A stretch of DNA of 64,000 nt from Falciphora oryzae (Eukaryota > Ascomycota > Sordariomycetes > Magnaporthales > Magnaporthaceae): contig JNVV01000015.1 of NCBI GenBank assembly GCA_000733355.1, positions 602,663-666,662 on the forward strand, given 5' to 3'. Within the stretch, counting starts at the first letter, position 1; each line of letters opens with the position of its first letter. The notes under the pieces were generated by a model. The model worked only from the letters and a program-made list of their open reading frames with translations, searched no databases and was not told where the DNA came from. Of this stretch, positions 33,225 through 44,997 are shown in pieces. The position numbers and the translations under genes are program-made.

Positions 33225-33773
33225 TGTGTTTGTGAGTGGTGAGTCCTGTCAGACTTCCAGCCTGCTCAAATTCAGCGGCAGAAGGGTGACAACTCCCATC
33301 TTATACCCACAGTGAACAGTCCTGGAGATACCTGATAGGTGGGTAGGTAGGTAGGTGCCTATGCAGGCGTATAACCCTTTGGGCGCCGTCGGGCTGCAAA
33401 CTTGCAGATCCTCCCCGCTCGGCCAACCACGTATTTTGATCAAGGATAGATTCAAGGAGCCTTTTTCCTATTCCGGTCATCACAGCTCAAGGGCAATTAG
33501 GATATTTTTCAAAGGCGGGGCTCCACCTCCAAGAGTGGAAGGGCGTGACTCACGAAGCAAAGTATTGGAGGATGCCTCGACAGGCATGTAGGTACCCCAG
33601 TTCTAGTTACAAAATGCCAACCTCGCCTCCACATGCCACGGGTTTTCAAGCCACACACAAAGCAAGCCGATAGACCCTTAACTACTCTAAGATAAACATG
33701 ATGATGCAGCTTCTTAAACATGCGGATATTGAACAGATACCTAGATAGACACAGACCTGGACAGTAGAATCCC
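33225..33773. other. Intergenic: HET gene promoter side and GEN1 3' flank
   Basis: 549 bp. It contains the tandem TAGG motif cluster at 33335-33360 and a related element at 33737-33750. No gene. Confidence 0.65.
33335..33360. repeat. TAGG-type tandem motif (GGTAGGTAGGTAGGTGCC)
   Basis: Several TAGG units ending in GTGCCTA, 110 bp upstream of the HET gene start. Similar ACCTAGGTA-type elements occur at 23465, 25983, 29088, 30047, 33737 and 63504, mostly around the accessory block. Confidence 0.7.
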
Positions 33774-36700
33774 TCAGGGCTCGTCCGTCAAATCTATACA
33801 AAAGACGTCGCTGCGCCGGTACAGCCGATGTCGCCTGCCCGGCGCCAGGGCCTCATTCTCGCGCATCATGCGGTCCGCCTCCTCCCTGGAGACTTCCATC
33901 TCGGCGATGTAGCCAACAGCGCTCTTCCTCGGCCTGTACAGCTTCGTCGTGATGCTGTTTTCCCCCGCCTCTGCTGGTTCTGGTGGCGGCGGGAGGCGCG
34001 ACTCGGCCGTGGCCCAGGTGTCTTCGTCGCTGTACTCGTTTTCGTCATCGCGTTCATCAGAATCCGCCATCACAGCTGCTCTCGCCGTGGTTGTAGAATC
34101 TTCGACACTCCTGACTTGCGCGAGCTTATTATGGCGTGATTGCTTTTGCGTCGCTGTGGGTTCCACCACCGGCTCAATCTCCACCGCTGGCTGTTGCTCC
34201 GGCTCGCTTTCGTCATCTGATGACAGTGAGATGATGGAGAGCGGTCGGCGGAATCTCGGCGGTGACAACGCTGGCCTGACCGGCTTGTCGTCTCCCCCGC
34301 CGATGCGCCGGGGTGGTGAGAGGGCTCCAGGCTCCTCTCGCCGAGGCGAGGCACGTCGCTGTGTTTGTGTCTGCAGCTTTTTAGAAGCTTGCTCCACGAA
34401 TCCGAGGATGGACGCCTGCTTTGTTTTATCGCCATTATTACCGCTGCGGATATGACCGGCTCTCCCTCTCCTGGTATTAGACGGTGAGGATGAAGATGAC
34501 GAAATATTCAGGCGCCCTATCCTTGTTGCAGGGCTCGTCTCCGAGGAGGCAGCGGCGGAAGACCTGTGCTTCCGGGGGTTGGTGTGCACACGGGGAGGCG
34601 ACGAAGACAACAAGCATGGATCTGGGTCGTCGAACGAGTTCTCGGGCACTGGTGACCGAGAGTGCTCCCTCAGGGACGACGAAGCAGAGGTAAGAGGAGG
34701 AGACGGCGGTGACGCGGGAGACGAGGACGGGCTAGATGAGAGAGCGACTGGCTTCCAGCGAGCTGGCGGTGGCGAGCAGTGGCGGCGCTGGATAGAAGAA
34801 AGGTCCTCGTCAGCAGCATCGGCTCGGCCTGCCGTAACAGGGGCACGTGATGTCCTGCCCGTCGTCCCGGTAGTGTTGCTGCTGCTGCTACTATTGTTTC
34901 TATTTGTAGATCTAGGTGTTATTGCTCCAGGGCAAGATACTGCTGAGGAAGCAGTAGCACTGCTAGCTGCTGATCTTCCTGCTGTTGCGGCCTCTCTTGG
35001 CGGTGGTAGGGGAGACTCGTTGGTCGATCCGGCCGCGTGCTTGGTGGCGCTTTTTTTGTTTGTTTTTGCTTGCTTACTGCTGCAACTGGAATTGTCGTTG
35101 GCGCATGCCTGGTTCTCGTCCAGCCGCCTGTTGGCGCGGGAGCCTGCTTGCCGTGTTAGTGGCGCGCCCGATTCGGGATTTGGTGACCCCTGGCTCGAGA
35201 GGCCATCGAGAACGTCCGGGAGACTGCCTGGCTTCGTTGAGCCCGGTTCTGTGTGTACAGATACTTTCTTTGTGACTCTCAGATACCTGTCCATGGTGTG
35301 ATTGGGCTCCGGCGCAGCCTTTGCTCTCCTAGTCCTCGTTGCCTTGGGTGCTGACGCCACCGCCTTCTTCTTTGGTGCCGATGCCGCCGCCCTCTTCGCC
35401 CCCTGCTCCGCCTCCCAGTTCCTCAGCGCCTCAGAAGCGCCAAGCCTGACCACAGACTCGGGGATCCAAACCATGTTAGGCTGGGACGGGTCAAAGATTT
35501 TTTTGGGCCCGCCGCCCTGCGTGGAGCCGGGCGCCTCGGCTTCTTCAAACTCGTCATCGCTATTGAGAGCCAGGCCGCCGCGCCCGTGTGCCTCTGGAAC
35601 CTCGTCTGGCTCTGCGTTGAGGTCGATATCTACGACGCCGGACGGCAGAAACGCCACACGCAACTCGGGAATTCGGCCGCTGCTGGGGTGGTCGACACGC
35701 CGCTTCGATATTGCTCTCACCAGACAACCCTGTGGCGATGACGGCAGCAACATTTTTTGCACCAGAAGGCTGGGGGCCAGCACCCGGATGAACTTAATCG
35801 CACCGCCCTTCCCGGTCCAGTCGAACGTGTGGGCGGTAAAGTCCCGCAGGCCCTGAAGATCCATGTCGCCTCCAGAAGCGGTGCCAGGGAAGGAGCGCTT
35901 GAATCTCTCGAGCACGGCGTCCTGGGATACAATGGGGTGTGTGTAAAGACGTAGGTGATCCATGTTCGGGAAGTTGTCCGGTATCGCGGCGGCTATGGTC
36001 CTGTTCCGTCGACCAAAGAAGCCGCTGGTGTTGTCGGCCAGCTCCCGCCTGAGCTCCTCGCGCCACGCAGCCAGAACGCCCGGCGGGTCGGAGCGCTTGA
36101 TCCTGCAGAGGGACCTGCCGAACCCGGCGCGGGCGGCCTGGCACGCGACCCTGGGGCCGCAGCCCGGGATGCCGTCCGGGTCGTAGTCGCCGCCGCTCAT
36201 CAGCGCGACGAGCACCATGCCCTCGCGGTCGAGGCCCGCGGCGTCCGAGCGCGCGATGGCGGCCGAGTCGTAGACGGTGACGTGCGTGGGCGGGCCGCTG
36301 CTGCTGCTGCCCTTCTCCTTCTCGGCTGACCAGTTGCGCAGGGTGCGCGTGCAGCCAAACATGATGGTGTCGACGTCCTCGCTGAGCACGGCGTCGACGA
36401 CGCCGCGGCGCTGCAGCAGGGCGCACTCGGCCTCGGCCTCGCCCGGCGCGTCGTGGGCGTAAAAGCCGAACAGGCGGATCAGCCGCTTGGCCATGGCGGT
36501 GGAGACGACGTTCCCACCGCTCCGGCCGCCACCTGTGCTGCGGCCGCGCTTCATGGCGGGCTTGTTGGGGCCGTCAAACACGAAGATGGGCTGGATGGAG
36601 TGGCTCTGCAGGCGGACGAGGCGGTAGAAGAGCGTGCGGATGGCCGGGTTGGAGCCGCCCTTGGCCGCCTGGGCCTGGAACTGCCATATTGATATGTCGA

Positions 36701-36880
36701 TGGCTAGTCGCAGCGGGCGGCCCGTCTCCTCCAAGGTCTGGACGGCGAGCTTGGACAGGGAGATGCGGTCCCCAGGCCCGATCTCTTGGTAGATGCTTCA
36801 AGTATAGGATGTGATGTTAGTCTTTGAGGTTGTATTCATGGAGGCCGGCTGGCGACATGTACGTACCCTGGAATACCCAT
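33774..36880 (-). CDS. gen1: Holliday junction resolvase GEN1/Yen1 (XPG/Rad2-family nuclease)
   Basis: Structure-specific nuclease that resolves four-way junctions and other branched DNA in the nucleus. Exon 1 (36867-36880) is only 14 nt and encodes MGIP plus two bases; intron 36796-36866 then joins it to exon 2 (33774-36795), giving 1011 aa. The join restores the family's MGIPGIYQEIGPG start. Metal-binding acids are all present: D38 (LAIDISIW), D79 (FVFDGPNKP), E124/E126 (APGEAEAEC), D145/D147 (LSEDVDTIMFG) and D208 (MSGGDYDPDGIPGCGP). The GEN1-type MSGGDYDPDGIPGCG loop separates it from FEN1 and Rad2/XPG. A linker ends near residue 400, and then a long Ser/Arg/Pro-rich tail with many SP/TP sites and basic clusters follows, likely the target of cell-cycle phosphorylation and nuclear import. 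It diverges from ro-7 across 588 bp. Confidence 0.93.
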
Positions 36881-37468
36881 TATTTCTCAAACCCACGATC
36901 AGGTAGATGCACTCAAGGGAGGAGCAATCATGAAATGAAGCCAGCTCGAGGCGGGCGAGCGACAAGATCAGCATTCCATTCTTAGCGAGTTCAGCAAGTA
37001 ATTCATGTTGTAAAAGAAAACCCAAAGGCCTTCATCTAAGCGCCACGGTGCTTCCACAGTTTAAGCCCTCAGTCTTGCGCAGGCTGAGTTGGGGTGAAAG
37101 AGCGTCGGATTGAAGATGAGGTAGGTCGCGAGTGAATCAATATTGACTTTCGCATTGAGTGGGGCGCGTTCCACAGTGCCGGTTTCTACGGGGATGTGGG
37201 CCCTGATATGGACATGCCGCAGCGCTAACGAATTGAACCAGGCTTCTAGCGCTGGGCAGGAGCCTCCAGGCCTCACTGAGCTCGCTGGGGGCTACCGCTT
37301 GACGTCGGATGTCGGCCCCAGGACCCAGAGCTCGTTCGTCAACTGCCCATATTCTCACATCATTCACTGTCTAATGTGCTGATTGAAATCGCCCAGCATC
37401 TGGCCCCAGCCCTGGGCCTATAACAACCCCTCGCATGCGTGGCCGGCCCTGAACAAACAGCCGCAACC
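36881..37468. promoter_or_regulatory. Shared divergent promoter region of gen1 and ro-7
   Basis: 588 bp between the two start codons. No TATA box stands out and no further ORF is supported. The two genes may share regulatory elements, but nothing in the sequence proves co-regulation. Confidence 0.5.
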
Positions 37469-39461
37469 ATGGCCAGCACCCCCGGCCCAAGCCTCGCCCA
37501 CCGCTCCGTGGCCAACATCCGGACCGGTGCCGGCGGTGGCTCACCCTCCGGAGCCGGCACCCCGGGAGGAGCAGGCGCTGCTGGTGGGGGCCCGGTCAGC
37601 CCGCACACGCCGCTGCGGGCCGGCATGTCGCCTGCCTTTGCCTCGCCCTCGAGTCTGCGCGCCGAGGAGGACACCATCGTTGTCGAGCTGGGCTCACGCC
37701 GCCTCCGCGTCGGCTTTGCCGGCGACCCGTCCCCCAAGGCCACCGTCGAGTTCGGCCCGGCCCAGGCACGCCGCCTCGGCGACTTCCGCCACTGGGACCC
37801 AAAGAACCAGCAGCAGCAAGCCCTGACCCCTTGGGATGATGATCACGAGCTGTGGCGCCTTGACGTGCGGGGGCTCGACCTCGGCCTAGTTGCCGACAAG
37901 CTGGAGCGCGGCTTGAGGGAAGCCTTTTCTACGTGAGTCTGGGATTTGCTATTACTTTTGTCCTACCATGTACCACGTGGTGGATTCAGTCAAGTCCAAA
38001 CAGCTCACACCCGCCGCCCCCAGCTACCTCCTCATCGACTCGCGCCCGCGCAAGGTCGTGCTCGCGCTGCCACCCATGATGCCAGTGCCGCTGCTATCAG
38101 CAACGCTCGACACCATCTTTGGCCGCTTCCAGGCGCCTATCATCTCGCTGCTGTCGTCGCCCGTCTCGGCCGCCTTTGCCGCCGGCGTACGCTCCGCCCT
38201 GGTCGTCGACATCGGCTGGCACGAGACTGTTGTCACCACCGTCTACGAGTACCGCGAGGTCGCCTGCACCCGCAGCGTCCGCGCCGGCAAGGCCTTGGTC
38301 CACGAGACCCACCGCCTCCTCGCTCGCGCGGTTGCCGCTGCCCAAGGTGGTAGTGGCGACTCGGCGGACGATTCAGACAGCAATGCCAAGCGCGTCGTGA
38401 GTTTTGCCGAGTGCGAGGACGTTGTCGCGCGCGTGGTTTGGTGCAAACCCGCCGTCGACGACGTCCCCCGGAACGGCGACGCCGGCAAAGAGGAATCGTC
38501 GTCGTCCGATGGCCTTACCACCGTCGCGGAGCAGGACGAATCCGATGCCGATATGCCACCTCCACCGCCACCGTACCCACCTATGGACCCGGACACAGAG
38601 AACATCAACATCCCCCTGACCTCAACCTCGCCACCTACCACAGTAACACTCCCCTTTGAGGGGCTTGCCGAGCCGTGCGAGCGCGCCTTTTTCGAGACGC
38701 AGTGCTCGCGGGCCAGCTTCGACGACCACGAGCTGCCGCTGCACCTGCTCGTCTACGAGCACCTGGCCGCGCTGCCCATGGACGTGCGCAGCGTGTGCAT
38801 GTCCCGCCTCGTCTTCACGGGCGGCTGCGCGGCCGTCCTGGGCCTGCGCGGCCGCGTCTTCGATGAGGTCGACCGCCTCGCCCGCCGCTGGGGCTGGGAC
38901 GTCGTGCGCGGCAAGGTCATCGACAAGCGCCGCGCCGAGGGCCCGCCGCGCCCACACCCCAAAGACAGCAGCGGCGACAGCAATGGATCCGGCACCGCGG
39001 AGGTGGACAAGAAGGACGCTAGCAATGGAGACGCCAAGCCAGCAGGCCAGGAGGAGGACGGCGTGTGGCACGACGCGGCCAACGCGGTGCCGGCGCCGGA
39101 CCCCATCGAGGCGCACATGCGCCGCCAGCAGCAGCAGCAAGCACAGCAGAGCGGCAAGGCCGGCGCCGCGGCGCGCAAGGCGCAGGAGACACCGGAGATG
39201 GGGGACCTGCGCGCAGTCGAGTCGCTCGGTCCCTGGGCCGGGGCCAGCCTGCTGTCGCAGCTCCGGGTGCCGGCTATCGCGACGGTCGACCGCGAGCCGT
39301 GGCTGCAGCAGGGCGCGGCGGGGGCGTCGCGGGCGTCCGAGGTCGACCTCAAGGCCCAGCACCGGCAGAGCACGCGGCCCGGCGAGTTTATTAGTCGCGC
39401 CTCGGCCGGCGGGGCTGCCAACACGAACTGGACGCTTGGGGTTTGGGGGACTCTTCAGTGA
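37469..39461 (+). CDS. ro-7: Dynactin actin-related protein Arp10/Arp11 (RO-7)
   Basis: Actin-related protein of the dynactin pointed-end complex, which caps the Arp1 filament and helps dynein carry nuclei and endosomes. Exons 37469-37932 and 38024-39461 give 633 aa; the intron is phase 2 with acceptor CCCCAG. A Gly/Pro/Ser-rich head (1-70) precedes the actin fold, which opens with EEDTIVVELGSRRLRVGFAG. The second nucleotide-site-like segment, SALVVDIGWHETVVTTVYEY, is near residue 213, and LPMDVRSVCMSRLVFTGGCA is the 'phosphate/adenosine' region. Acidic, Pro-rich and Gln-rich inserts (about 265-330 and 490-570) are longer than in actin, as in other Arp11 proteins. The C-terminal block has ESLGPWAGASLLSQLR and ends WTLGVWGTLQ. 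ATG 37469 has a good context (CAACCATGG). The family assignment is firm; divergence from actin suggests weak nucleotide binding. Confidence 0.88.
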
Positions 39462-39904
39462 TGGTGTATTTGCTGCTTGATACGTTTTATGGCTTCGGAA
39501 CGAGGAGAGTGCGCTCTCCCATACGATGATACCCTGGGGTAAAAGTGTGCATTGTATCTTATTTTGCCGGAGCGAGCAACTCGTTCGCTAGTCCTTCTTC
39601 AAGACATCGCGTGGTTTCTTTGCCAATGCATTATTAGACTTGTCTCTCGACGTTGTTGTCGCCCTCGCTGACCTGACGTATTATTGGGCTACTCGAAGGA
39701 GGCTCTTATCTCATCGAGGTCTCGATTCACCACCACTGACCCCGCAATCGGATTCGACTTCCAGTATCCGACATCTACCGGCCCGATCCGGCACTACCAC
39801 GGAGTATGCTATCAATTGCAAAGGCCTGGCCCAAACATCCTACACGAATCCAGCAAAGTGTTAAGATTGTGAAGAGGGCTTGCACAAGGACAAACTCGCC
39901 CAAA
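39462..39904. other. Intergenic
   Basis: Spacer of 443 bp between ro-7 and the Nit2-like gene, both on plus. No other gene is supported. Confidence 0.65.
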
Positions 39905-41101
39905 ATGCCTCTCGCAGTCGGTCTCTCTGCCCCTCATCCGATCACTCAACCTTGAGAGTGTCTCCTCGTCATGACTGACTGAGATATCGCGATATCCAGG
40001 CTGTCGGGCAGATCTGCTCGACCTCCTCCATGGAGCATAACTTGAAGCAGTGCGTCCAGCTGGCCAAAGAAGCCGCCGCAGCCGGTGCAAAAGTAATTCA
40101 CTGGTGCCCTCTTCCTGTGGCTCCGACTGGTCTCCTTGCCTGGCGATAAGGGGTTGCGCATCGGTGTGGGAGCGAGTCGCCGTGCCTCTTTTCCCGCCTC
40201 TGGCTCTAGATCAGGGTGCATGGGCCTCGACTAGGAGGCAGTAACAGCCTCATGGGACCGCCATACCAGCCAACCGCACAGCCTGGCTGACTGCAAGACG
40301 CAACCCCGACACCAGGTCCTCTTCCTCCCCGAAGCCTCCGACTACATCGCCGAGAACCGCCAACAGTCCCTTGACCTTGCCCAGCCCGAGTCCACATCCC
40401 CCTTCGTGCTCGGCCTGCAAGCCGCAGCCCGCGAGCACGGCATCGACATCAACGTGGGCATCCACGTACCGGCCCCCACCACTCCCGAAGGAACGTCAGC
40501 AACCAGGAAACTCCTCAACCGCACCATCCACATAACCGCCGGCACCGGCGCCATCGACGCGCGCGGCACCTACGACAAGCTCCACCTCTTCGACTACGGC
40601 GACCTGCGCGAGTCGGCGCACACGGCGTCGGGGACCACCTTCACGCCGCCGTTCCCCACCCCCGTCGGCCGCGTCGGCGCCCAGATCTGCTTCGACCTGC
40701 GCTTCCCCGAGGCCGGGCTCAAGCTCGCTCACTGGAGACGCGACGACGGCCCGGCCCAGATCCTGACCTACCCGTCCGCCTTCACGGTCCCCACGGGCCT
40801 AGCGCACTGGGAGGTGCTGCTGCGCGCGCGCGCCGTCGAGACGCAGTGCTTCGTGGTGGCCGCGGCCCAGGCCGGCGTCCACCACGCCACGGGCGGCGGC
40901 AGTGGTGGACCGGGCGGCAGGGTCAGCTTCGGGCGCAGCATGGTGATCGATCCCTTGGGGCGCGTCCTGTGCGCCCTGCCCGGGGTCGGGGAGGACGGGG
41001 GCGTGCCCGGGGACGCGGCGCCCGCGCTCGGCGTCGTGGACGTCGACCTCGCCGAGTGGGAGCGCGTTAGGGGTCGGATGCCGCTCGCGAGACGGACGTG
41101 A
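39905..41101 (+). CDS. nit2: Nit2-type carbon-nitrogen hydrolase (probable deaminated-glutathione amidase)
   Basis: Omega-amidase of the nitrilase superfamily; yeast and animal relatives repair deaminated glutathione in cytosol and mitochondria. Three exons (39905-39916, 40000-40092, 40316-41101) give 296 aa, normal for the family. The catalytic Glu-Lys-Cys triad is complete: E41 in [11 protein letters not shown]123 in [11 protein letters not shown] and C160 in [14 protein letters not shown]. The later block [19 protein letters not shown] is also typical. The first exon encodes only MPLA, followed by an intron (39917-39999) with a weak GTCGGT donor, a CTGAC branch and a CCAG acceptor. The join gives the family start [15 protein letters not shown]. 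The second intron (40093-40315) is long at 223 bp. The substrate is inferred from the family branch (HLFD motif), not shown. Confidence 0.9.
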
Positions 41102-44100
41102 GTGGTTTATTTTTCTGATCCATCGCTTTTCTTTGCTTTTTTTTTCTTCTCGTTATCACTTTCCCCTTCTACCATCACCCCCACGTCCCCCACTCACACG
41201 ACCCCCTAACCGCCCAGCCGCCCTGTTCCTTGGTCGTTCAGCTCTCGGGCTCACTTCCCAACTCGGCGTTCATATTTGCTTTTCTGACGACACGCGATTG
41301 CTGACGCGGGTACCATCATAATCCTTCCCTTGCGGCTCGTGATGTGCTGCATGGTTGTAGCGACGTGTATCCGGAACTGTGACCCGGGCCGGCCGTGGTG
41401 TGATGGATATATGGGGCCAAGCTGCCCGTATCCCAGCTACTTCATTGTTCTGTCCCCCAAATCGACCAGGCCAAAACAATAACGGCTGGAGGTGCCGGCG
41501 ACTCGGCACCCGCTGACACGGAAGGGTCCGGATGGAGACGGACCCGGCGGTATCATCGTGATCATGTCAAAGCACTCGCGTACCCACCGCCATTCTTCTG
41601 GGTATCTTTCTGCTTTAGATATATCATTTATCCATTTCCTAACCATTTCTTTTCTACCCCTGACTGATGACCAAAAAATGCATGCACGCTTCGCTGCCTT
41701 GAACCATCCTATATTTGTTTCTGTCCATTTCTCAAACATGAGGATGTTCATTCACAACAGAAAAAGAAATGGCTTGGTGTCCCACAGATACCCGAGGGGT
41801 CGTTCGTCCCACAGCACGGGAAATAGGAGCCGTCGCGTCGTCGCAGCGGGTCGGTCGATCATGGCATCTGCAGCCCAGGAGAAAAGCAAAAAAACAGCCC
41901 CATGACTTTGGCGGAAGCCGTGGCCCGGATCCCGCTGAGTGCTTGGATTTTCTGAAGGCCGGTGCGGTGCGGTTGCGTGGGGCAGGTGTTTCCAGCAAGT
42001 CGCAACAAAGACTTGACTGCCATCTGCCGTGGGCACACACCCCTAATCCCCTTTTGCCTTTCCCATCTCGGCCAAAGCTGGACATTGATGGGAAGTCGAT
42101 CGCTGGGGGAAAGAGTTGGGAACCGAGAGCAGGACCCTGTTTCGGTGATCGCTTCCCTCTACGGCCCCGGAGATCATGAAGAGGAAACAAGGGGATGCAA
42201 AAACGAGGCGATGGATTGGTGCATCTACCGTGACGGTCGTCTGTCCGTGGCCCATCTCGGTAACCCATCGTGATCAGCCAGCCAACCAACCGCACCCTTT
42301 TCGGCGAGCAAAAGAGGCCTTCCTGCCTCGTCCAATTGTTCCATATTCTCCCAGCCGATGTGGCTTAATCGCCTCTGGCTTGCCAGCGAGGTGAAACATG
42401 GCTCACCCCACAACGACCTGTCAAAAAAAATTCATGCATAAAATAAATAATGATAAAAAGAAAATTGGCATCAGCTGGAATTTGACGGCGGAGGGAGTGC
42501 GCGTCCCGTTGTGAACCCCCGGAGGATTTACCGCCCGCGCCTCGCTTGCAGCAGTTTTTTTTTTTCTTTTTTTTTCTTTGTTGTGGAGGCACAAAAGGAC
42601 TGCGGGAAGCGAGGGATCGTCCAATGTATTAGACCCGACAGAAATGAAAGACGAAAAGAAAAAAACGGAGGTCACTGAGGCCAGGATGCATCACACCTAG
42701 GTCAGCAGATCCGAGGGGCCCTTACTCCTCCATCCCGCCCAAAAACAAGGACGAGGCGAAAGAGGGACCGTGCTGGTTAGTGCATGCACCCTCGATTTCG
42801 CCCTGGGAAAGCCGATCCCCCGGGTCTGGACTTTTCAGAAGGATATTTCACCGGCTGTTTTATTTCCGCAAAACGCCACGTATTGATTGATAAGGGTTGA
42901 CAATAAACAAAAGCAAAGACACGCAGAGGGCGAGGGGCACGAGAGGCAAAGAATGGGAGTCATGTTGCCACCACACTCCAGCCGCCGTCAATCAATCAAA
43001 TCGGGTCGGCGACTGGCGGCGACAAAAGTCGGGCCTGAAAACATCAAAAACTAAAAAGTCCAAGGCAGCACAGTATGAGGAAGAAGTCCCCGACGGAAAA
43101 GCAAGGGCCAGAAAAAAAAAAAAAAAAAAAAAGGTATGTGCGTGCGCGACGAGTTCCCCGCTACAGCGCACATCCAGACCTGAGGATGAGCTGTCATTTT
43201 TTCAGGTGGCTTTTTTTTTTTTTCTGATGCAAAATGCAGTTTTTTTTTTTTTTTTTTTTTTAGCGACTGGCCTCGGACGAGACATCGCTGATTCTCGCCT
43301 CTTTTGGTGTCTTTTTTTTTTTTTCTTTCATTGAATTCTCGGGTTACCGTCCCCTCTCCACTTCTCCTGTTTTGCCGCCTGTCTACTCCATCTCGAACCG
43401 CAATGCTTTGACGGACATTGCCCTGATAGTTTTTCCTTTCTCTCTTTCGCTCTAGGTAGCTGCTATCCATCCCTTTCACACACGGTGGCTGCCAATGACT
43501 GCCCACGCCCGCCCCCGTCTTTCCTGTCATTGGTCCCAGCTCTGCGGTCCCTGAATGCAGTGATGATCAAAAAGGGGTAAGGTGGGGGGTGGGTGAACGC
43601 CAAAGGGTGAACGCGTGTGAGCTCAACTAGGCGTGACTTGTTCTGGCGTGCTGGCTGGCTTCTTTCTCCCTTTCTTCTCAAACAAATGGTCGGTTTTTTT
43701 GCTTTGCTCCTTTTCCATTCCAGTCATCCATCCTTGTCCAGCTTCCGCTTCCGGGGAACGAACTGGAAATCCGGTTTGGTGTGAACAACCAAAAGGAACT
43801 GGAGCCTTTCGCACCGCTCCTTTGCTTTAACCTTGCATTAGCTCCCATTTTCAGCCAAGGCCAAGCAGCCGGGTCGCTGGCCCGTTCGACTGCGCCCGGA
43901 CCACCCCTGAAAAATCCAATCCAATTGATAACACGAAAATCTTGATCCCGTGTGGTGTGCGGCTGTTGTCGTTTTTTTTTTTTCTTGGCTGCTCAACGTT
44001 TGTTGCTTTTTCTTTGTGTGGGTAGTCTGAATTTCTCGTCGTATCTTTCCCCGACCCTTGCACAAGTTTGTTTTTTCCTTGGGTGACCAAGACTCGAAGG

Positions 44101-44475
44101 GACTGACCTTGGTAGGTTGTCTTCCGTCCTCTCTCGGGCCCTTGCATGAGCGAACGGCCGCTTGGTCGACTCTGTTTCGGCCAGTCGCGCATCGCCACTA
44201 CTTTTTTTTTTTTTTCTAGTTTTTAATTATTTCAATCATTTTATTTTATTCAGTCAACCGTGTCAACGCTGTCGCCACGCCCCCTTTCCCCGTTCCACGC
44301 TGTTTGTTCTGTGCTCGCTCCTTAGCGCGCCCGTTTTGCGATGAACTCAAAAGCTACCACGAAATGGAAGCCTGCTAGTTAGCACCCTGTTGCTTACCAT
44401 CTATTACCTAACAAATATCTACCTGTCTAGTTTAGCCATTGTCCGTTTCATCAACCAAACCTGGAAAAAACCTAC
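41102..44475. other. Gene-poor region, part 1, with clustered poly-A/T tracts
   Basis: No supported gene. Homopolymers include A21 at 43112-43132, T13 at 43211-43223, T22 at 43240-43261 and T13 at 43312-43324, and more T-runs near 42555-42580, 43972 and 44203. Open frames are short or forced by the base bias. No tRNA or rRNA was recognised. Confidence 0.6.
43112..43324. repeat. Cluster of long A and T homopolymers
   Basis: Four runs of 13-22 identical bases within 213 bp (one A-run, three T-runs). Such runs are nucleosome-excluding in fungi. Confidence 0.85.
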
Positions 44476-44528
44476 GCGGAGTATGCGCCGCCAGCTCCGC
44501 CTGTTTGGTTGTCATTCTGCATGGACAT
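44476..44528 (-). other. Candidate first exon (MSMQNDNQTGGAGGAYS)
   Basis: From ATG 44528 on the minus strand, 17 codons with G/C-rich third positions lead to a donor of the form GC|GTAGGT at 44475. It could be the first coding exon of an unrecognised gene. No matching next exon was found toward lower coordinates. Confidence 0.2.
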
Positions 44529-44835
44529 GGCACCGGTGTTTGCCCATGGGGTAAAGGGGTGTGCTGTGCGTTCTGTGTGCGTGGATGTGCGCCTATGGCT
44601 GTGTCCTCGCCGAGCTGCGTTTGTTTTTTTGTGGACGAACGAGCGAAGCGGACGGGGACGTGCACCTCTCTCTTTCGTTCGTTCCTGTTTTTATTCCCCC
44701 GGACCACCCCGTCACACGACAAAACGGGCCGGTTGCACGACGAATTGGGGCCCGCGGGGACGAGGGGACTCGAGGTGCAGTTCCATCTGGTGTAGCCAGA
44801 CTCATTTCCCGATTTAGCACAGGCAGGCGACTTAC

Positions 44836-44997
44836 AGCCACCTCGCAAGCAGCGAGGAGGGAAAGAAGCTGCGAGCTGTCCCCAGGACGAAAACCCCGTC
44901 CTGACACGAACACGTCCGTCTCCTGCGTCGTGTCCACGCATTCCCGCGTCATGTCAATGCTCTCGCTGCTACTGCTGCGGCTGCTCAGCCCAGACAT
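44836..44997 (-). other. Candidate exon (54 codons) in the gene-poor region
   Basis: From ATG 44997 an open segment with protein-like composition (SIDMTRECVDTTQETDVF, then GDSSQLLSLLAACEVA) ends at a strong GCT|GTAAGT donor at 44835. A polypyrimidine acceptor (TTGTTGGGCAG) lies just upstream. It does not link in phase with the other candidates by a path I could find. It is an exon candidate only. Confidence 0.25.
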
